From assembly GCA_022494885.1 (NCBI GenBank), contig JAGVSM010002855.1, forward strand, positions 62,001 to 126,000: a stretch of 64,000 bases of DNA, in the 5' to 3' direction. The position numbers were made by a program, and so were the translations under genes. The stretch comes from Micrasema longulum (Eukaryota > Arthropoda > Insecta > Trichoptera > Brachycentridae). The notes below the pieces were generated by a model, which made no database searches, had not been told where the DNA came from, and saw nothing but the letters and a program-made list of their open reading frames with translations. Numbering within the stretch: the stretch's first letter is position 1; every line of letters begins with the position of its first letter. Positions 1 to 10,094 of the stretch are shown piece after piece.

Positions 1-405
1 CGTGTTGAATAAAATAATGATATTTGAACTGTTTTATCGCTTTGCCAGATATTTATAAATATTTTGTCTTGGAATCAAGTATAATGTCATATATCTGAAT
101 AGTTTACCTACCCAGTAAATTTTATCCTTAGAGTATATACATCTGTAGAGGGATAACAACACATTTTACCAATCCAATGCATGTTGCCTATTATAGCTGA
201 CTCATTTTCTACAATATGTTCTAAATAAGAGAAAGGGAGACAAAAAAAAATCTGTGGGTACGGTCTTCATTTTGTGTTGATTTCAGAATTTGTACGATGC
301 TCACTTTTTACGTACGCGGGCAGTATTGCTTCGAACTGTCAAACGCTCTGTCGTTATTTTGATAATTGTTTTATGTATTTAGTGCTAATAACATCAAAAT
401 TAATT
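1..405. other. AT-rich non-coding sequence
   Basis: I see no conserved coding sequence here. The stretch just before the candidate THAP exon is slightly less AT-rich (about 300-360) and could be its 5' flank. It may also be intron of AKAP17A, whose remaining exons lie to the left. Confidence 0.4.
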
Positions 406-476
406 ATGCTGACTTGTGCCATGAAAGGATGTTCAAATAGAACTGGAAAAGGGAGAAGACGCTTCAGTTATCAAAG
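406..476 (+). CDS. Possible first exon of a THAP-type zinc-finger protein (orphan)
   Basis: The ATG at 406 opens a short reading frame with the typical start of a THAP domain: C-A-M-K-G-C-S-N-R followed by a basic stretch and F-S-Y. This matches the C-x(2-4)-C-x-N-R start of the C2CH zinc module. Coding would stop at a good donor (CAAAG|GTAT) after 23 codons plus two bases, which is where many THAP genes split the domain. I could not find the second half (C-x2-H) in the window. It could be a genuine gene with a distant exon 2, a THAP-bearing transposase remnant, or chance. It would lie inside, or antisense to, AKAP17A intron 1. Confidence 0.35.
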
Positions 477-969
477 GTATCAAACATTATACATTTTCAC
501 ATTAATACGTTTTTTGGTAGTTTTCAATATAAATGCAAAACAAACATTTACTATTATTTGAGCAATTATTATAGCATTTGTTTCTGTGTAATTTAAATAC
601 CTTATGCATAGGATTTATGTAATTTAAATTTAAAAAATTCAATAGTTTAAATCCAAATATTTCTTTAAATGTTCAAGAAATGCAAACTCGAAGACCTTTT
701 ACCGAGTCAACCGACAGCTTGAAATAATTCTATCTCTTTTTATCTCACTGAAAGAATGTGAAATTGTCGTTTATTGAATGTAACTAAAAGAGATGACAAT
801 ACATCTAAGCTATTTTTGAATGGTATTTTTATGACCATGTGTTGAGGGGGCTCTTATAATTAAGACTGCCAGGGCTGTTCATTACCTTCAAATATTAAGT
901 ATTAACTTAAATGTTATTTATAAGTGTAATCATTTTATCATTCAATTTATAAGTATAATATAGTTAATT
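477..969. other. Non-coding, nothing recognised
   Basis: AT-rich sequence with no conserved frame on either strand. Confidence 0.4.
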
Positions 970-1241
970 CAGTTTATTTCAACAGAGAGGGAAAACGTTT
1001 TTGAGAAGGGAATATGGAAGTCTAGGCATTTACAGGGCTTATGACCTGTCATTGGCTGGTTTAAGTGGCCACTTACACACTGTGTAACATTCACCATTCT
1101 GCCCATGTTTGAACTTCCACATTTCCTCAACTCTTCCATCTGTTGACTTTTGTGAAGTAAAGGAGCTGAAACCTTTATGATGTTGGTGAGATTCATCCGG
1201 CTTCATTCTCAAAAACGTTTTCCCTCTCTGTTGAAATAAAT
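970..1241. mobile_element. MITE with about 35-bp terminal inverted repeats (family R copy)
   Basis: The ends are inverted copies of each other (TTTATTTCAACAGAGAGG... at the left, its complement at 1205-1240). The body (1019-1195) holds the motif block GTCTAGGCAT...CCTGT..TTGG shared with copies near 16.6, 25.4, 28.5 and 37.8 kb. The frames that cross it are not conserved protein. A second family block (CTCCCTAGGG.. to about 1310) follows directly. No transposase is present, so this is a non-autonomous element or fragment. Confidence 0.7.
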
Positions 1242-3290
1242 TTAAATATGAACAACTCCCTAGGGAGAAAATCCAGCTAGTCTGCAAGCATTTGGACATA
1301 CTCAAAGATTGTAGTAAATTAAGGTTTTCTTTTTGGATTCCCAATAGATGAAATAAGGCGGAATAAATGAATCCATGCGACAGGGCGGAACAATTGTACC
1401 CTGGAAATAAAAATTGGGCATGTTTCAACCATTTTCTATTTATCAATTTGGACAAAAAAAAAATTTTGGTACGTGTAATAAATGGTGCCGTACCCCCCAT
1501 GTTTTAAAAAACCTAACTCGCTATGGGTAAATATACATTTATTTCATATTTATATACCGTAAAGTCAGAAAAATCTGTGTACGTGCATGAGAAGATGTAT
1601 GAATGTAGAGGAAGCGAGGTCTACATGCAAATACAGAGTGATATGGTGTTCTATCTTCTCTGCCTACCTCTTCGGAGAAACGGCGTGATTTCCCAAATTC
1701 ACCAAATCGGAAGTGGCATCTTCACTCTATCCAAAGATACAAGTTTTAATATAAAATTTAATAGAGATTACTGTTTTCAGTTCTCAAATCAAACAGTGAA
1801 TTCGGAAAATATTTTGGAGATGGAGACCCCGTTTAATCAGTTTTTAAATATGTAAATTATAACCTGACGTCAGAGTGAGACAACATTTCAACAAATTGGT
1901 TAATTTTCAAAATCAATAAGTTTACTTTATTGCATTTTGATTTTTTTATTATAATTGCATATTTGTTTATTCAATTAATTTATGTACCCAACAATGTCAT
2001 TTATAATGTTTATTATTGCTTACTTTTATTTATTAGAAATACTTTTAATAAACTTGTTACTAAATTAAAATAAACGTTTTTATTGTACTCCCTACTCCCT
2101 ACCGATCTCTGTAAAAATTCGCCTAAAGTCGTGCATTTGTGACAACCCTGTTTTATAAACATCTGGAAACCAAAGACGTCTTCAGTAAACATACGACCAC
2201 GCCCCCTTTTCAAAAATTCTTACAAACTTTTGAATAGTACGGACACTAAGATGTATATACTATAAGATTTTATCTTATAAAAATAATATTTATATTCTAA
2301 GTTCAAATAAGTAAGGTTATTTATTAGGTGGACTTACAAGTTGTGATGGTTTTAAACAGTACCTATGTTTCTACGAAACCCCTTTTCAGTTTTACGATAC
2401 ATATTTAGTCTGATATACTTTTATATGAGTACCAATATTCCTAAGTTTATTCTAAATTTCAAGAGGTGTAATCTTCCGGTCGAAAAGTAATTATATTTTA
2501 GTTATATAAAACTATTATTTTTTTAATATAAAACATTCTAAGTATACCTTAAAAAATATTGTTTTTATTTAATGTTTATTAGTTTTTTTTAAATGGTGCG
2601 ATTTTCAAAAACAGCCTTATAAAATGGCAAAATTGTATGATTTTTTTACTTTTCATTGGACGTTTTTTGTGATTACTGGGTTTTGTTAAATACCTATTAT
2701 AGAGAGGCTATGAAGTAAACAACTCACATATAAATTGGTTGGGAATATTATTAATTATTAGTTATTGAAATAGGTTAAGAATAATTATTCTTAAAAAATT
2801 AGAGATTTTATATCTCTAAATAGTTTTAACCTTTCGTATTTTAAACCGTTGTGTTATGGATACATATAAAGACGTATCTATACCTCAGAGTAATAACGCG
2901 CTATCACTAAAGAGCCGCCCATATCGACTAAAATCATTATAGGATTATCAATCACAATGTTAGCAATAGTTTACAGCAGAACAATAGGCTCTAGGTACTC
3001 CAGGTAGAGAATCGCAAGCACAGCGATGAAACCGTCCGTTTGTCGTTAAACCAAAAACTAAAGTGAAAATTTGCTACTTTTAAACACTTTTGTTCTATGC
3101 AATAGAGCAAAATGGAATCTCTATAGATGTAGCGCGTTATACTCTGAGACCTATACATATATTATGGCTGAGAAAAAGCTGCAGAGTGCAATGAACGAGC
3201 TAAAATGAAAATCCACTAAGATTAGTTAGGATAGAAAAAGTATTTAGTGACTCAAGTTTAAGGATAATTTTAAATAAACAGTAATAAAAC
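1242..3290. other. Probable AKAP17A intron 1, non-coding
   Basis: After a family R tail (to about 1310) the sequence is AT-rich with only short, unconserved frames (for example 1523-1855 plus). No further AKAP17A exon was found, so the next exon should lie left of the window. Confidence 0.45.
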
Positions 3291-4210
3291 CTCTCAGCCT
3301 CCTCCTTTTTCTGCAGTTTGAGAGTCTCTTCTTTCTCTTTCTCCTCGCGAGCCCTCTCCTGCGTCACCAGCCTCTCTCTCACGATGGAGCGCCGCTTGAT
3401 GGTGGCTTCTGACAGGTGCTTGGTCTTGTCGAAGTCCATGTTTACGGTCACAGCATGCCCCCCGCCCTCCCCCTTCCACAGGAGCTTCATCCCGCGAAAG
3501 GCGTCCATAGCCCGCACAAACCCCATGTACTCGCTGAACTGAACATATCCCTCGAAGTACAGTTCAGAATCGTAGGAGAACTTACTGATTCCGGTCATGT
3601 GGGCTTTCATCTGTTTTCTGTATGGATCACATATCGGAATATCCACGCACCTCACTTTCCCGAACTTTTCAAACACTCTCCTGAAAATGCTTTCCGACGG
3701 CTTTGCGTCTTCATCCCGAAGGTCGCGGCTGCTAACGAACCACTTGATGGGCAAATTAGAGATGTGAATGGTGTCGGGCCGCTCCCCGGGTTTCATCTCG
3801 TCCATGGTAGGAGTATCACGAAAGAACGAGTCCCACGAATGACGACTCGGAAAATCTAGCTTCGCTTCGGAAGCTTTAAGTTTCAAAGGTTCCGGATACC
3901 CATTTAACTTAACAGACCTTTCGTCTAGACAACTAACTACACTCGAGATTCGTTTCCTATCGTCCAATTCACCCTCGAATCTGATTGCATCGGCTGAGCT
4001 TTTAGTTACTTTTAAAGAAGAAAATAAATCTGGCCTGATCATTTCCCTCATACGCTCCATCAACTCCCAGTTAGATATAGTCTTACCGAGAGCCTTGGAT
4101 GAGGGAAGCTGGATAGAAATATTTATCTTCGAAACAGGTTTTAAGAATAAATTCTGTGGCAAATACAAAGCCACAGCGTCAGAAACAGAATTACATACTT
4201 GGATATTCAT
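3291..4210 (-). CDS. AKAP17A: A-kinase anchoring protein 17A (XE7/SFRS17A-like), first coding exon, partial
   Basis: The 306 codons plus two bases read from the ATG at 4210 match the N-terminal half of AKAP17A. They run from an N-terminal region (K-P-V-S-K-I, I-S-N-W-E-L-M-E-R) through F-P-S-R-H-S-W-D-S-F-F-R-D and P-G-E-R-P-D-T-I-H into an RRM-like domain (about residues 145-260, with V-F-E-K-F-G-K-V-R and G-Y-V-Q-F). A basic, charged coiled coil (E-R-A-R-E-E-K-E-K) starts at the end. The family acts in the nucleus in splicing control and anchors protein kinase A. The exon ends at GAGAG|GTTTTA; the coiled coil and the RS-rich tail are not in the window. The start fits the family N-terminus. 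Confidence 0.93.
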
Positions 4211-5340
4211 AGCGAATTTTTCTCAAAATCTACTTATGACTAAAGGATTATTCTTACATTGTGAAATGTAGTATGCAGGGCGGTTAGGGTATTAATCGAA
4301 TACATACCCATTATAAATTATAAAAAAATAGTTTACAAAAAAAAACAACAAAATACCGAGAAACTAATCTAAGATATATGCATATTTAACTATGTTAATA
4401 GTTTATAAATGTAATGACAACCCCGAGAACCTAATTCTAAAACAAATTATCAAAACAAAATACAATAATTTGCGATGTCCTCAAAGAAAATTGCCTTCGC
4501 CAACTTCCGCCAAATCACAAATTATGATGTTTAAGTCATAGACAAATTATTTTTTGCATAGAAATCTGAATCTTCTCTACCCCATAGACAGAGTGCACAG
4601 TGCAGCCTTCTCTCATCAGCGGGCATGTCTATGTCAGTATGCGTCTGTCATTCTGCGTTGCACCACGGCCACACAGGAAAATATCTTGATGATATAATCA
4701 TCATCAGATAGGTACTCCCACATTTGGAGATTTTTTTACATCGAGTTATGACCCCCTTATCACGGGGGAGTAAAATAATAATATGTAAAAAAAAATATGT
4801 CTTTATGGGGTTGTTTCGGGTATTGAGATAGAGTGGTGGCGAGAGAAAATTTAAGATGAGACTTGATCATCTCGGAGGCTGTGAAAAATCAAGTTCCGCG
4901 TTCGCACGTATGAATAGACGGAAGCTGTCCGTCTCTCCGCTAACTGAGAGAAAGCGAGAACATCCGCCGAACGGAAACTTGAGATGAATTTGGAAGATCG
5001 CGTCTTCCTGGTGCCTCATCGGATATGTAGAATAGTAAGTTCCTTCGCCATGTGTTCCTACTTTTATTCCTCATCATGATAATATAATCCTAATTAAAAC
5101 TAAATGAATTTAAAGCCCAAAAGAAAATAATAAAAACTTAAATCTAATCTGAAAACGAGTAAATTGGAAGATAATTTAAAAAGCATGAATGTTTTATGTA
5201 CTTATGTTTATTAAACTAAAACATGGAAATAATCTTAGAACCAGTTACAAACATGAGACAAAGAAAAATACTTACAGATCTAGGTCCTTAACTAATGCAG
5301 TTCGTAGTTATCACTCTTCACTAATATCTTAATTCTAACG
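4211..5340. other. Intergenic/5' flank of AKAP17A
   Basis: No coding signal. Around 4835-5040 the sequence is richer in G and C with several GAGAG runs. A short GC hairpin (CCCCC..GGGGG) lies near 4751-4766. I cannot assign a function. Confidence 0.35.
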
Positions 5341-5344
5341 CAAT

Positions 5345-5870
5345 GGTTGTTTCACTTATGTGGAGAGATGATGGATGGTGGTCCGGATGCTGTGTTCGGA
5401 CAAACACATGCTGGGCGATGTCCTGGGCGGAAATCTGCCATGGATAGAGCCTTGGGCGGCTCTCGGGATTCGGTCCCGTGGCGATGGTGAAGGCGACAGC
5501 CAGCTGGAAGACTGGCCGGCCGTGGGCTGGGCACACGCGCTGGCGGTGCAGGAAACTGGCGTTCCTTTGGAGAACGATGGATGTCCTGGATGTGGAGGGA
5601 CCTTCGCGGCTGGAAGGCGGCCTCCGATGACCCTCGTGAAGTAGTCGGATTCCACGAGGTTTGCTACGTAGCACTGGCTACCCGTACACTTACTTCACTT
5701 CAACTTCCACGACTCTCGACATTGTATCGTCTCCGCGATCGACGGTACGATCGCGTCGACCCAACTCACTCTCCCGACTGTCGACCGACTCTTGGTCAAC
5801 TCTTATTCGTGGCTCTTTTCCGACTCGTCTCGTTCCGACTGTTTGGGGTGGTTTTATAACTCCCAAATTA
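5345..5870. other. GC-rich island of foreign composition, possibly an LTR or transposon fragment
   Basis: A stretch of about 520 bp is clearly GC-rich compared with the roughly 30% GC around it. It carries several overlapping open frames on both strands (5321-5674 minus, 5356-5655 minus, 5375-5644 plus). This is what GC-rich DNA gives by chance, and none of the translations resembles a protein I know. The sharp change in composition at both sides suggests an inserted element or an unmethylated CpG-like promoter region. No target duplication was seen. Confidence 0.45.
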
Positions 5871-6159
5871 GGAGGTCTCTCCTTCTTTCTTTCACTTATT
5901 GCCTAAAACTTATTGTCTCTTTTCCACACTTATTAATAAACACCTCGTCATATTTAAAATTAAAATACTATGTTCTGCATATTGTTTCTTATAAAACTAA
6001 AATATAATTAACTAAGATTAGAATGTATATAATATTAAATACGTTAAAACTAATTAATAAAAAAATAAACATAAACTAAACATGGAAAACTAAATTATTA
6101 AACTAACTTATACCTATGAAGATTAGAAATTAATCAAGAAATTATAATTTAAAAATGAT

Positions 6160-6345
6160 CCGCTTCTTGGTGTAGTGGTTGGTGCGTTCGCCTACCATAT
6201 TTGAGGTCCTTGGTTCGATTCCTGGCAAGGTGGATGTAAAATACCTTCATACATATTATAAAATAGTCGCTGATACGTTGCGATTGGCGCACTGGTGCAG
6301 TGCCTTATGTACCACGGGCGTGGATTAGAAAATGATGGCGCAAAA
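6160..6345 (+). mobile_element. tRNA-derived SINE copy
   Basis: The left part reads like a tRNA gene with an A box (TGGTGTAGTGGTTGGTGCG) and a B box (GGTTCGATTCC, about 6212-6222). It has no acceptor-stem pairing and runs into a SINE body ending in CAGTGCC..ATGTACCAC.GGCGTGG. Related copies lie near 11.9, 13.2, 27.0, 30.5, 40.5, 47.0 and 53.0 kb. Confidence 0.75.
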
Positions 6346-7100
6346 GTTAATTAGAGTTTAAAGTTAATATGTGGCAAGTTGGAATAATCGGCGCGCGTAC
6401 AAATGAAGATGTATGAAATTTGAAGAAGAAAGGTTTGTATGTATTACAGAGGAATCAATTATGCATTTTATTTTGTTATGTTGATATAAGTTTTTAAAAC
6501 ACAAATATTATTTTGATGGCCATCGATTTGCGAATTATTATTAAAAAAGGTAATGTTTTCCCCAGCGGAAAACATGGGTCAATATTTATTGTTAGAGTTA
6601 TTATTTTCAATAGAAAGGGTTTTGAAATTCCGGGTAATTTGCCGCTCGGTCATTTGAATTTAACCCGAGGTCGTAATTGACATTAACAATGGACGAAATA
6701 TTTGTGGGTACCTAGTAACGGCTCTGGTAAATGGGGATTTATTTTAATGTATTTATTTGTAAAGTCGGTCATTAAAATGGGGTTCTTTTTGGAATCGGCT
6801 AGCATGAACTAATAGGTTATATTTAAATGAATTATTGCTGAGAAACCCCAGATAAGAAAAAACGAAAGAATGTATTGGAAAGTTATATTTAAATTCATAT
6901 TGAAATATTCTAAACTATCGCCGCGTTTTTTCCCAATACAAACAAGGTTGATTTTATAATCTAAAACAAAAATGCCTGCTTATTTTTACGGGGATAAAAG
7001 ATTTTAATTCCTGAATATTTTAAACAGGTATGTTTAGCTCGTATCACCCTTAGCCTGTTAGGGCGATTCGAGAGAGAATAGAGAGTAGATATCATGTATT
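6346..7100. other. Intergenic, nothing recognised
   Basis: AT-rich sequence with no conserved frame or repeat that I can name. Confidence 0.4.
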
Positions 7101-7104
7101 TTCA

Positions 7105-7200
7105 AAGTATTAACTTTGCGGTCCATAACCACATACCGATTTTTTATGTTTACCGGTTTCAACTAACGGGGATGTCTCGAAACCAGTAGACTTACATACT
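7105..7200. repeat. Degenerate inverted hammerhead-like repeat (ACCGGT family)
   Basis: It contains two opposed copies of the block with C-C-G-A-T...T-A-C-C-G-G-T-T-T and T-C-T-C-G-A-A-A-C-C-A-G-T-A-G-A-C. The same block, in better shape, is at 30.18-30.30 kb, and a single copy is at 13.06-13.13 kb. Only the GAAA/stem III half of the hammerhead-like motif is kept here. Confidence 0.5.
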
Positions 7201-7787
7201 AATATTTACTAACATTACTTAATAGGATAGACGTTTGCCTACTTGGATACCTTCGTGTGGATCCATTTACGGTCTCACTCAAATATTCTGTTACCACACT
7301 TTTTTACCCGTTGTGAGGGTTCTAAAGGCCTCACAGGAAAGAAAAAACTATGACCATAGACAAAATATTTACAAGTCTATGATCGTAGACATAAGCTACA
7401 TATTCTATAATCTATGAATATGATTCTGAATTCTGAGAATTCTGAATTCGAGCAATTCGAGGGATTCGAGGAGCAATGAGAACGAACGAGTTCCAGTTTT
7501 CGCGATTTTATTTTACTAATATTTGTAATTTTTATTTTTAATAGTCTCACTGTTTTGTTAATAACTCTGCATTGTATAATTTTTGGAGTTTACTAATGGT
7601 TACTAAAACCTTTGCTCAACCTTCCATAAAATAAAGGGTATAAGAAAAGACAAATGTGTCACGGGCGTGCATTGCGGCCTAACGGTGTTTAATGTGATTT
7701 TAACTTTTACTATATTTACAATCGGAATATCAGCAGCAGATTTAGATTTGTACCGAGGTTAAAAATTTAAAGTGACACCTCGTAATA
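7201..7787. promoter_or_regulatory. 5' flank and likely promoter region of TBCA
   Basis: Non-coding sequence upstream of the TBCA start. A short repeat of TTCTGAATTC/TTCGAG units is at 7425-7480. I see no clear TATA box and cannot place the transcription start. Confidence 0.3.
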
Positions 7788-7996
7788 ATGGCCGATCCGC
7801 GTATTCGTCAAATAAAAATCAAAACCGGTATAGTAAAAAGACTAACTAAAGAAAAAACCGTCTACGAAAAAGAAGCGGACCAACAAAAAACCAGGATTCA
7901 AAAGTTTAAAGATGAAGGAAAAGATGAATATGATATCAGAAAGCAGGAAGAAGTTCTGCAGGAGGCATTAATGATGGTACCTGATTGCGTTCGAAG
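7788..7996 (+). CDS. TBCA: TBCA exon 1
   Basis: It encodes residues 1-69 plus two bases (helix 1 and most of helix 2) and ends at CGAAG|GTTAGT. Confidence 0.93.
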
Positions 7997-9414
7997 GTTA
8001 GTTTTATGTCAAATAAATAGACATGTTATTCCCTTACCAGCCGCATTGGATATTTAGAAAATATTGCATTGCCCTCAACAATTGGAAATAGATAGCAAAT
8101 CACGATACACAAGTAAACATTTGTGTGAGAGATGCATTATTTCATAATTTATACTTTTTAATGACCGTCAGTGTTACTGGATGTGAAGGAGGTAGTGTTT
8201 AATTTTAATGAATGACCTCTGACATTGCTGTTTATATTCACTTACCCCCCAGTGAACTTAAACCGAGCTCTCTTAAGTGGTTGTCATAATATGCTTTATT
8301 CCTTAGAGAAACTACCATTTTAGTTGCCCTTCTCTGGACTTTCTCCCAACAACTCTATGTTTTTCTTAAATAGGGACTCCAGATTTGGTATGTATATTTA
8401 TATATTTTAAGGAACAAGTCGTGGGTAATGTGAGATCATGTTTTCCTTGTTAGATTTAGAAGGGAATTGATACGTTTAACAATTTCAATAAATGTGATTC
8501 CCATTTAAGTTGATTCTAAACGAAAATATGAAACTAATTATTCACAGATGGCGCTTTTATCATTTTTTTATTGAAAAATGTCATTTCTACGTTTATTTTC
8601 AATGGAAATTTTACAAAACTTGGTTTGCGGAAACTTTACACTATATTGATTGTAACAAATACCATAACAATATAATGTAGGTCCTTTTTACAAAATGGTG
8701 TATAAAACAAAAAAAAAGTTTTTTAAAAAAAGATAAGAGAATGCTCTGATCCACTGAAAAATTAAATTAAGGCCATCTTGGATTTACTGGTGGTTTATTA
8801 TTGGGTTGGTGAATAACTTTGTAATGTCAGCAAAGAAGGATGTGGGTGACCGAATTAGTTCCCTCAAATATAGATAATGAAATCATGTCAATGACTGATC
8901 CCTGAGGCAAGAGCGTCTTTAGAGATCCTCCCCAACTCTCACTCGAAATGTTATATTTGTTAAGAAATCCTCGATCCAACATGAAAGCTTTCCAAGGACA
9001 CCAAAATGTTCCAATTTGGACACATGTCGTTTTATTGGTACTCGATCAAAATCTTTCTCGTAATCTAGGTATATGACATCTTTAGGATGACGTTCGTTCC
9101 ACTCTTGAGTCACATCTGATCACAAGAAAAGTCCATCTTAGAGAAAGAAGGCAATTATCCATATATTTAAATGCATGGACTTACACTTTTAACGTGTCTA
9201 ATTATAAATTATTGGAAACGACTGACGGATTCAGAGATTTTATATTTTAAAAATATGATTTTTGTATGCATTTTACAGGTTATTGAAAGCTCACGGTGAA
9301 TTGAAATCAATTTTGGATTCTGAACAAGATCTTAAAGAAACAGGTGATTACATAGCCGCTCTTCAAGTTCTGGTTGATGCAGAGCAACAACTCCCTGACG
9401 CCCAAACCGCATGA
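7788..9414 (+). CDS. TBCA: Tubulin-specific chaperone A (tubulin folding cofactor A), complete, 2 exons
   Basis: Join of 7788-7996 and 9279-9414, giving 114 residues; family members are about 108. Cofactor A captures beta-tubulin released from the cytosolic chaperonin and helps pass it on for heterodimer assembly. The protein is a small three-helix bundle. The N-terminal helix (I-K-I-K-T-G-I-V-K-R-L-T-K-E) and the Y-E-K-E-A-D-Q-Q motif are typical, as are the C-terminal D-L-K-E-T-G-D-Y and A-E-Q-Q-L-P. The junction restores V-P-D-C-V-R-R-L-L in frame. The start has A at -3 and G at +4. The intron holds a dead CR1-like LINE in the opposite sense. PDCD7 starts 125 bp after the stop, with no AATAAA between. 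Confidence 0.95.
8225..9125 (-). mobile_element. Degraded CR1-like LINE remnant in TBCA intron 1
   Basis: Reading the minus strand, 9113-8919 encodes a reverse-transcriptase piece (V-I-Y-L-D-Y-E-K-D-F-D-R-V-P, palm motif A, then K-L-E-H-F-G-V-L-G-K-L and W-I-E-D-F-L). Further down, 8395-8230 encodes the C-terminal S-P-Y-L / E-K-V-Q-R-R-A-T-K / L-R-E-L-G-L pattern of the same class of protein. The YADD part and much else are deleted, and stops are present. It lies antisense to TBCA. Confidence 0.75.
9279..9414 (+). CDS. TBCA: TBCA exon 2
   Basis: The acceptor TTTTACAG|G is followed by 45 codons and TGA at 9412-9414. It encodes helix 3 and the C-terminus. Confidence 0.93.
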
Positions 9415-9539
9415 TATCGCTTTACTGCCGTTTAATATTTCAAAGCTTGTGTTAAAATAATATTGTGCTATAATCCTTTAACAGACATTTATTATATGTA
9501 TATTGTAACATTCTATGTGTAATCAGCAAAACTGATAAA

Positions 9540-10094
9540 ATGGCATTCCATTATGATAGTAATTCCTGTGGGGTCTGGCTCACAAATTCCCAGGCCAACA
9601 ACAATGGTGCTTTTACTAACAATTGTGAGATCTCCATGGAAATGTTAAAAGATCAAGATAGAAGATTTGTCGAGAATTGGCTCTGCAAATCCCGAATTAA
9701 AACTAATCTAAATAATGAAAAGAATCCTAGCATACTTGAGTTACGTTTGTCTCTGTCTAAAATCTCTGAACTCTGTAATAATATCAAGCGGCTGGAAGAA
9801 GAAATGAGACAAAATGTCTCTGTGTTATCCAACGAAGACTGGAATTCGAGATTAGCGCTGATGAATAATTGGAAAAATGAAATTGCCATTGCTCGAGCGG
9901 GGAAGGATGAACGATCGTATGAAATATTGAAGAAGAAACTGTCCAAAAGGCTTGGTAAACGCGCCAGATTGAAGCGGCGCAAAGAAAATCTTAAACTCCA
10001 GAAAGTTCAGCAGGAAGCTATGAAGAGTGAAAAAGTTAAGGAAATTGATGAATGGCTTTTCAAAATGAAAGAAGAAATTGACAACAAAAAAAAG
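9540..10094 (+). CDS. PDCD7: PDCD7 exon 1
   Basis: 185 codons ending at AAAAG|GTATTT, phase 0. It encodes the N-terminus and the long basic coiled coil (R-L-G-K-R-A-R-L-K-R-R-K-E-N). Confidence 0.85.

Noticed and set aside
1039..1500. 153-codon open frame on the minus strand
   Set aside because: It runs through the family R MITE, whose copies elsewhere have different frames and stops; not a gene.
1523..1855. 110-codon plus frame
   Set aside because: No recognisable domain, AT-rich composition like its surroundings, no splice or regulatory support.
3416..3859. 147-codon plus-strand frame
   Set aside because: Shadow of the AKAP17A exon on the other strand.
5321..5674. Overlapping 117- and 99-codon minus frames and an 89-codon plus frame
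   Set aside because: All lie in the GC-rich island, where stops are rare by chance; no family resemblance.
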